64,000 nt of DNA from assembly GCA_902802375.1 (NCBI GenBank), contig CADCLS010000001.1:62001-126000 (forward strand), given 5' to 3'. Shown here piece after piece: positions 59,762 through 64,000 of the stretch. Position 1 is the stretch's first letter. Every line of letters begins with the position of its first letter. A program made the translations under genes and the position numbers. Below the pieces are notes generated by a model. The model ran no database searches, was not told the DNA's origin, and worked only from the letters and a program-made list of their open reading frames with translations. This DNA is from Oscillospiraceae bacterium (GTDB lineage Bacteria > Bacillota > Clostridia > Oscillospirales > Acutalibacteraceae).

Positions 59762-60604
59762 TTAAATACCGTAATCCTCAATAACCTTTTGAGCCGGAAC
59801 TTCCAAAAGCTCGGGGTTTCTAAGATACATACGAAGCTTTCTGAAAGCCATCGCAAAATAGCTGCCTGAAGCAATTCTTTCATCCATAACTACGCCAAGC
59901 GGCATACATTTTTCGAAATATACTTCCGAGCCTTTTCGCTTTGGAACCTCACGCGTATTCCCCATTGTAATGCCTATGCTTGTTGTTCCGAATTCATAAA
60001 CATGATGATAAATATGGTTTGTTCTGATAGAAGCAAGATTTGATATAAGCAAGCTTGCGTGGAATGGTGACATATCAATAATGCTTTTAGGTAGCAGACC
60101 GTGCTTATCCATAAACTTAATCAGTTTGACACCAAGCGGTAAAAGACCCGGTACACTCAAAAGCACCTTCATTAGCTTTTCCGTTCCGTTATTGTCCGGC
60201 TCATTTCTGTTATCTTCAACATAGTGATTGATAATGTCGTTGACTTCAAAAATAGTATTTTTCTTATCAAAATACATTTTTGACATAGTGCCGTGACCGT
60301 TTGAGCCTGCTTTAAGAACAACCATTGAAACAGACAATTCTTTACGAGCATACGGTTTTTTGTTCACAATAAAGCGATTAAGCTCAGGAAACTCAGCCAT
60401 AACACGAACATAAGCTGAAAGGATTACTGCCATATGACTCATATTAATGCCCTGCTTGCGCTTTTCTTTTACATAATTACTGATGTTATCCAACGGCACA
60501 TCAATAGTTATCATATTCATCGCATCATAGCGTTTATCCATAACATACGATGCTATCTTATACATTGGGTCAACATTTTTCAGTTTATATCCGTCTGCTC
60601 TCAT
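59762..60604 (-). CDS. E2/CAT-fold acyltransferase-like protein with altered active site
   Basis: A 280-residue protein with the fold pattern of the catalytic domain of 2-oxoacid dehydrogenase E2 and chloramphenicol acetyltransferase. The N-terminal half includes the typical RKQGINMSHMAVILSAYVRVMAEFPELNRFIVNKKPY. The C-terminal catalytic motif DHRVVDG is replaced by DERIASG, so the catalytic His and Asp are lost. No lipoyl or subunit-binding domain is present. It may bind an acyl-CoA without transferring it. The ATG at 60604 follows GGAGG; the longer frame to 60622 does not fit. Confidence 0.75.
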   Translation of the reverse strand: MRADGYKLKNVDPMYKIASYVMDKRYDAMNMITIDVPLDNISNYVKEKRKQGINMSHMAVILSAYVRVMAEFPELNRFIVNKKPYARKELSVSMVVLKAGSNGHGTMSKMYFDKKNTIFEVNDIINHYVEDNRNEPDNNGTEKLMKVLLSVPGLLPLGVKLIKFMDKHGLLPKSIIDMSPFHASLLISNLASIRTNHIYHHVYEFGTTSIGITMGNTREVPKRKGSEVYFEKCMPLGVVMDERIASGSYFAMAFRKLRMYLRNPELLEVPAQKVIEDYGI

Positions 60605-60667
60605 TAAAAACCTCCAAAACAACTTACAATGATTTTATCATAAAAAATGTGCAATTACAAGTAAATA

Positions 60668-61603
60668 TTACCGGTTCTCACAAAATTCGATAAAATCAGT
60701 AAAAGCTTTTTGTACTTTTGGCGTATCAACAAGATAACTCATACCGTGCATAGCGCCGTCAACAAGGCAAATAAATTTTGGCTCATTTGCCGCCTCATAA
60801 CCGGAAACAGTCATTTCATATGGAACAAAATCATCACCCGTGCCGTGTATAAAAAGAACAGGTCGGTCAAAATTTTTCAATGCCTTTTCAGATGATACTT
60901 CATAAACACTGAATCTGCCGAAGGCTTTGCAAAGTACATTCAAAACCGGCATAAGTATAAAACCGTTGATTTTGAAATTTTGCTTTGCTACCTTGCGGAT
61001 TATTTTTTCCGGTGAATTGAAACCGCAATCAGCAATTATACCCTTTACATTATCAGGCATTTTGAAGCGTGTTGAAAAAAGTACGGTTGCGGCACCCATT
61101 GAAAGACCCTCAATAAATATTTCTTTATCATTGCCGTAAGTTTTTATAACATAATCAAGCCAAGTTATTACATCACGACTTTCATTTACACCAAAAGAAA
61201 TAATTTTCCCCTCGCTGTTTTCATGGCAGCGCTGGTCAACAAGCAATATGTTAAAGCCGTTGTCTACAAAAAACTTAAAAGCGCCGGAAAAATCTTTTTC
61301 TCCGCAAGAGCGATAGCCGTGAAACAACATAATAGTTTTTTTGCTATCGCCGTTTCTTAGGTATCTTCCGTAAAGGGTTAATCCATCAAAGCTCTTAATG
61401 TGGTGTTCCTCATAGGTACGGGACATTATATAACTAGCACCCTCAAAAACAGCGTTATAAAACTCGCCGAAGTATGCTTCGTCGCCATCTTTGAAAATCA
61501 CGCGTGACTCATTTTCTTTTCTGACAAATGTATAAAAAAAGAAAACTATAACCGCAACAAAAAATAAAACTAAAACGGCACCGAGAATTATAAACAAAAC
61601 CAT
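60668..61603 (-). CDS. Alpha/beta hydrolase with N-terminal membrane anchor
   Basis: A 311-residue serine hydrolase. One N-terminal membrane helix (about 2-24) anchors it. The nucleophile elbow is IEGLSMGAATV, the acid is in FIHGTGDDFVPYEM and the histidine in VDGAMHGMSYL. The MLFHGYRSCGEKDFSG segment forms the oxyanion loop. It resembles the bacterial DUF/BAAT-like esterase group; substrate unknown. The start at 61603 follows AGGTG. Confidence 0.82.
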   Translation of the reverse strand: MVLFIILGAVLVLFFVAVIVFFFYTFVRKENESRVIFKDGDEAYFGEFYNAVFEGASYIMSRTYEEHHIKSFDGLTLYGRYLRNGDSKKTIMLFHGYRSCGEKDFSGAFKFFVDNGFNILLVDQRCHENSEGKIISFGVNESRDVITWLDYVIKTYGNDKEIFIEGLSMGAATVLFSTRFKMPDNVKGIIADCGFNSPEKIIRKVAKQNFKINGFILMPVLNVLCKAFGRFSVYEVSSEKALKNFDRPVLFIHGTGDDFVPYEMTVSGYEAANEPKFICLVDGAMHGMSYLVDTPKVQKAFTDFIEFCENR

Positions 61604-61668
61604 ATCTACACCTACCACATCGTTTTTAAGTATAATAACATATTTTTTGCTGCAATACAATTATTATA

Positions 61669-61697
61669 TTGAAAAAAATTCCGCGTTTGTTTATAAT
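61669..61697 (+). promoter_or_regulatory. Promoter of mtaB-pdxK
   Basis: TTGAAA (61669-61674) and TATAAT (61692-61697), 17-base spacer. The -35 box coincides with an in-frame TTG, showing that the methylthiotransferase gene starts further downstream. Confidence 0.78.
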
Positions 61698-61719
61698 ATA
61701 CACGATTCGGGGTGATTTT

Positions 61720-62994
61720 TTGAATATCCATTTCAAAACTTTAGGTTGTAAGGTTAATCAGTATGAAACTCAGGCTATGAAAGAGGCATTATTAAAATGC
61801 GGTCATACGGCGCTTGATAAAATTCCTGCGGATGCTGTTATAATCAATTCTTGCACCGTCACAGCCGAAAGTGACAGAAAAGTACGACAACTTTTACATA
61901 GAACAAAAAAAGATAATCCCGGCGCCTTGATTTTACTTACCGGATGTATGGTACAAGCCTTCCCGGATAAGTGCAAAGAATTAACTGATGCAGATATTAT
62001 TATCGGAAACAGAAATCCTCAGGCTATTATAAATGCAATAAGCAATTACAACAAGAGAGTATTTGAAGTAATACCGCACAAAAACGGCGACGTGTATTCA
62101 AGTCTGAATATCACCGGCTTTTCTGAGCGCACCCGTGCATTTATGAAAATTGAAGATGGATGCAACCGATATTGCTCTTATTGTATAATCCCTAAAGCGC
62201 GTGGTTTTGTCCGTTCAAGAGCTATTGACGATATAAAAGCCGAGGCAAAAGCGCTCTCAAGTAACGGTTATGTTGAAATTGTATTAGTAGGAATAAATCT
62301 ATCAGCCTATGGTCTTGGCACTGAGAACAATATTTGCGATGCTGTTGAGGCAGTTTGCAGTGTCGAAGACATTAAAAGAGTTCGCCTTGGCTCTTTGGAA
62401 CCTGACCATATTACTGATGAAATGCTTATCCGGTTATCAAAACAAGAAAAATTCTGTCCTCAGTTTCATTTGTCATTACAGTCAGGTTGCGATGAAACAC
62501 TCAAACGAATGAACCGCCACTACACCTCTGAGTTTTACTATGATTTAGTTTGCAGAATACGAAGGGTTTTCAAAAATGCATCAATTACTACTGACATTAT
62601 GGTAGGTTTTGCGGGTGAAACGGAAGATGAATTTCAAAAGAGTGTTGACTTTGCCAAAAAGGTAGGTTTCGCCCGTGCTCATATTTTTGTTTATTCACGC
62701 AGAGCCGGGACTTCGGCGGACCTTATGCCTAATCAGATTTCTAAAGCTGACCAAAGCGAACGAGCAAAGAGAATGTCGGCAGTTACTAAAGCAAGTGAAA
62801 AAGAGTTTTTGCTAAGTCAAGTTGGCGGAGTATTCCCCGTTCTGTTTGAAGCCGCAAAAAACGGTATAAGCGAAGGTTATACGCCAAATTACACAAAAGT
62901 TTATGTAAATACTGATAATGACCTTAAAGGGCAAATAGTTAATGTCAAAATTACTAAGGCTAATGACGAAAGTGTTATCGGCGAAATTATTTGA
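61720..62994 (+). CDS. mtaB: tRNA t6A37 methylthiotransferase MtaB
   Basis: A 424-residue radical SAM enzyme that makes ms2t6A in tRNA. The N-terminal MTTase domain supplies three cluster cysteines (TLGCKVNQYET, NSCTVTAESD, TGCMVQ). The radical SAM motif is EDGCNRYCSYCIIPKARG. A short C-terminal TRAM domain (about 365-424) follows. The start is TTG behind GGGGTG; a promoter covers the longer frame from 61669. It is followed by the pyridoxal kinase gene. Confidence 0.92.
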   Translation: MNIHFKTLGCKVNQYETQAMKEALLKCGHTALDKIPADAVIINSCTVTAESDRKVRQLLHRTKKDNPGALILLTGCMVQAFPDKCKELTDADIIIGNRNPQAIINAISNYNKRVFEVIPHKNGDVYSSLNITGFSERTRAFMKIEDGCNRYCSYCIIPKARGFVRSRAIDDIKAEAKALSSNGYVEIVLVGINLSAYGLGTENNICDAVEAVCSVEDIKRVRLGSLEPDHITDEMLIRLSKQEKFCPQFHLSLQSGCDETLKRMNRHYTSEFYYDLVCRIRRVFKNASITTDIMVGFAGETEDEFQKSVDFAKKVGFARAHIFVYSRRAGTSADLMPNQISKADQSERAKRMSAVTKASEKEFLLSQVGGVFPVLFEAAKNGISEGYTPNYTKVYVNTDNDLKGQIVNVKITKANDESVIGEII

Positions 62995-63009
62995 TTGGAG
63001 AAATACAAT

Positions 63010-63840
63010 ATGGAATATAAAAGAATTCTGACTGTGCAGGATATTTCTTGCTTTGGCCAATGCTCGCTTACCGTTGCGTTACCAATACTTTCTGCGGCAG
63101 GTCACGAAACTGTTATTCTTCCTTCTGCATTACTATCAACGCATACCGGTGGTTTCAAGAATTTCACTTTTTGCGACCTGACCGGAGAAATACCGAAAAT
63201 TACAAATCACTGGCAAGAGCAAAACATTAAATTTGATGCTATATATACCGGATATCTCGGCAGTGCACAACAAATAGAATATGTGAAAGAAATGTTCAAA
63301 AATCTCGGAAAAGATAATCTTGTCACAATCGTTGACCCTGCTATGGCAGATGCAGGAAAATTATACACCGGATTTAACAATGATTTTGTCGAAGAAATGA
63401 AAAAGCTTGTATTTGCCGCCGATATCATTTTGCCGAACATAACCGAAGCGTGCTTATTAACTGATACGGTTTACCGAGAAAATTATGACGAAGATTATAT
63501 CAACAATATAATTAAAAAGTTGTCAGATTCAGGGGCAAAAACCATTATCCTTACCGGCGTTAGCTTTAATAATAAAACCACCGGTGTTATGGTTTTTGAA
63601 AACGGCAAAAGCAGGTATTATGAGCATAAGAGGATTTCTAAAAACAGTCACGGAACCGGAGATGTTTATGCATCAGCATTCACCGGGGCATTTATGAAAG
63701 GAAAATCCGCATATGATGCCGCCACTATTGCCGCTGACTATACATTAAAATGTATAGAAAACACCGTAGGTGACGAAGGTCACTGCTACGGTGTAAAGTT
63801 TGAACCGGTACTTCCCTATTTAATTGACAGACTGCTCTAA
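63010..63840 (+). CDS. pdxK: Pyridoxal/pyridoxamine kinase
   Basis: A 276-residue ribokinase-fold B6 salvage kinase. The N-terminal TVQDISCFGQCSLTVALPILSAAG and the central VDPAMADAGKLYTGF match the PdxK/PdxY branch. The catalytic aspartate lies in HGTGDVYASAFTGA. The ATG at 63010 has GGAG upstream; the TTG frame from 62995 overlaps that site. Probably co-transcribed with mtaB. Confidence 0.88.
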   Translation: MEYKRILTVQDISCFGQCSLTVALPILSAAGHETVILPSALLSTHTGGFKNFTFCDLTGEIPKITNHWQEQNIKFDAIYTGYLGSAQQIEYVKEMFKNLGKDNLVTIVDPAMADAGKLYTGFNNDFVEEMKKLVFAADIILPNITEACLLTDTVYRENYDEDYINNIIKKLSDSGAKTIILTGVSFNNKTTGVMVFENGKSRYYEHKRISKNSHGTGDVYASAFTGAFMKGKSAYDAATIAADYTLKCIENTVGDEGHCYGVKFEPVLPYLIDRLL

Positions 63841-63850
63841 ACTATAAAGC

Positions 63851-63880
63851 AAGCGCCGCAAACGCGGCGCTTAAATTTTA
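63851..63880. terminator. Bidirectional terminator
   Basis: AAGCGCCGC (63851-63859) pairs with GCGGCGCTT (63864-63872), loop AAAC, with an A/T tail. It separates pdxK from the convergent gene at the right edge. Confidence 0.82.
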
Positions 63881-64000
63881 GATATTCGCAGGATGATATG
63901 TAGGCACTATATTCATAACAAAATCCCTAATGTTTTCATCCTCGTTATAACAGTCATCCATAAGTTCAGAAACCGATTTAATTAAGGCTTTCGGGTCAAA
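63878..64000 (-). CDS. C-terminal end of a CapD-type nucleotide-sugar dehydratase/epimerase (partial)
   Basis: The minus strand ends with 40 codons and a stop, cut by the window edge. The last residues, FVMNIVPTYHPANI, match the C terminus of polysaccharide-biosynthesis proteins of the CapD/EpsC type (UDP-GlcNAc 4,6-dehydratase-like), where a VPTY motif is usual. Too short to set the exact activity. Confidence 0.55.
   Translation of the reverse strand, partial: FDPKALIKSVSELMDDCYNEDENIRDFVMNIVPTYHPANI

Noticed and set aside
1..64000. CRISPR arrays, insertion sequences, prophage or integrative elements
   Set aside because: No regularly spaced repeats, transposase genes, phage structural genes or attachment-site duplications were seen; the only recombinase is Xer-like and sits beside spoIIM.

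Overview
The window looks like a chromosomal segment of a spore-forming, low-GC Gram-positive anaerobe of the class Clostridia, probably close to the Ruminococcaceae/Oscillospiraceae. The grounds are an A/T-leaning sequence with strong AGGAGG-type ribosome sites, frequent TTG and GTG starts, and many endospore genes: a SpoIIQ-type LytM protein, YtfJ, SigH, SpoIVB, YunB, SpoIIM next to a Xer recombinase, and an alpha/beta-type SASP. There are also clostridial metabolic markers: indolepyruvate:ferredoxin oxidoreductase, meso-DAP dehydrogenase and group II ECF S components. No prophage, insertion sequence, CRISPR array, rRNA operon or intact tRNA was seen. No species is named because nothing in the sequence fixes one.

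Layout. 1-5.5 kb: a half-size chromate transporter, a sugar-phosphate transferase with a nucleotidyltransferase, an S1-domain protein, and mrp-trmB. 5.5-11.2 kb: spoIIQ (minus); a cobalamin riboswitch driving a DUF4430 lipoprotein and an ECF S component; an amino-acid ABC operon (minus); a DUF421/DUF4363 pair (minus). 11.3-16 kb: two CNNM-type proteins converging on queH, then tspO and an iron-dependent alcohol dehydrogenase. 16.1-21.7 kb: a long collinear run (site-2 protease, scpA, scpB, DUF2953, ytfJ, a DD-carboxypeptidase, rluB, a GNAT-like protein) and secG. 21.9-26.4 kb: a second amino-acid ABC cassette fused in an operon with a DapF-like epimerase and a TrpR-like repressor, then sigH, a tRNA-like element and a zinc-ribbon protein. 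26.5-31.3 kb: a two-component system with an HtrA protease, then spoIVB. 31.4-35.3 kb: an Rrf2 regulator with metY-cysK, an ECF S component and a DUF436 protein. 35.3-38.8 kb: the lysine operon dapA-ddh-lysA (minus) under a lysine riboswitch. 38.8-44.5 kb: yunB-ligA, then an ABC/FtsX exporter with a heavy-metal-binding protein behind two copies of GTTAG-N6-CTAAC. 44.5-51.8 kb (minus): an arylpyruvate/aryl-acid cluster (SSS symporter, CoA ligase, iorAB, paaK, ACT protein). 51.9-64 kb: an amidohydrolase, a palindrome-rich gap, xer-spoIIM, an SDR, the SASP, DUF378, nnrDE, class II aldolase, an E2-like protein with a lost catalytic motif, a hydrolase, mtaB, a pyridoxal kinase, and the end of a CapD-type gene.

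How the parts work together. Two RNA sensors set vitamin B12 uptake and lysine synthesis. The cysteine genes and their likely Fe-S regulator share a promoter-embedded decamer. The two amino-acid ABC systems and the aryl-acid cluster fit an amino-acid-fermenting life style. Convergent gene pairs are separated by unusually tight bidirectional terminators, one of which also encodes identical C-termini for both genes. Coordinates for starts were re-chosen from ribosome sites and promoters where the longest open frame was unlikely.
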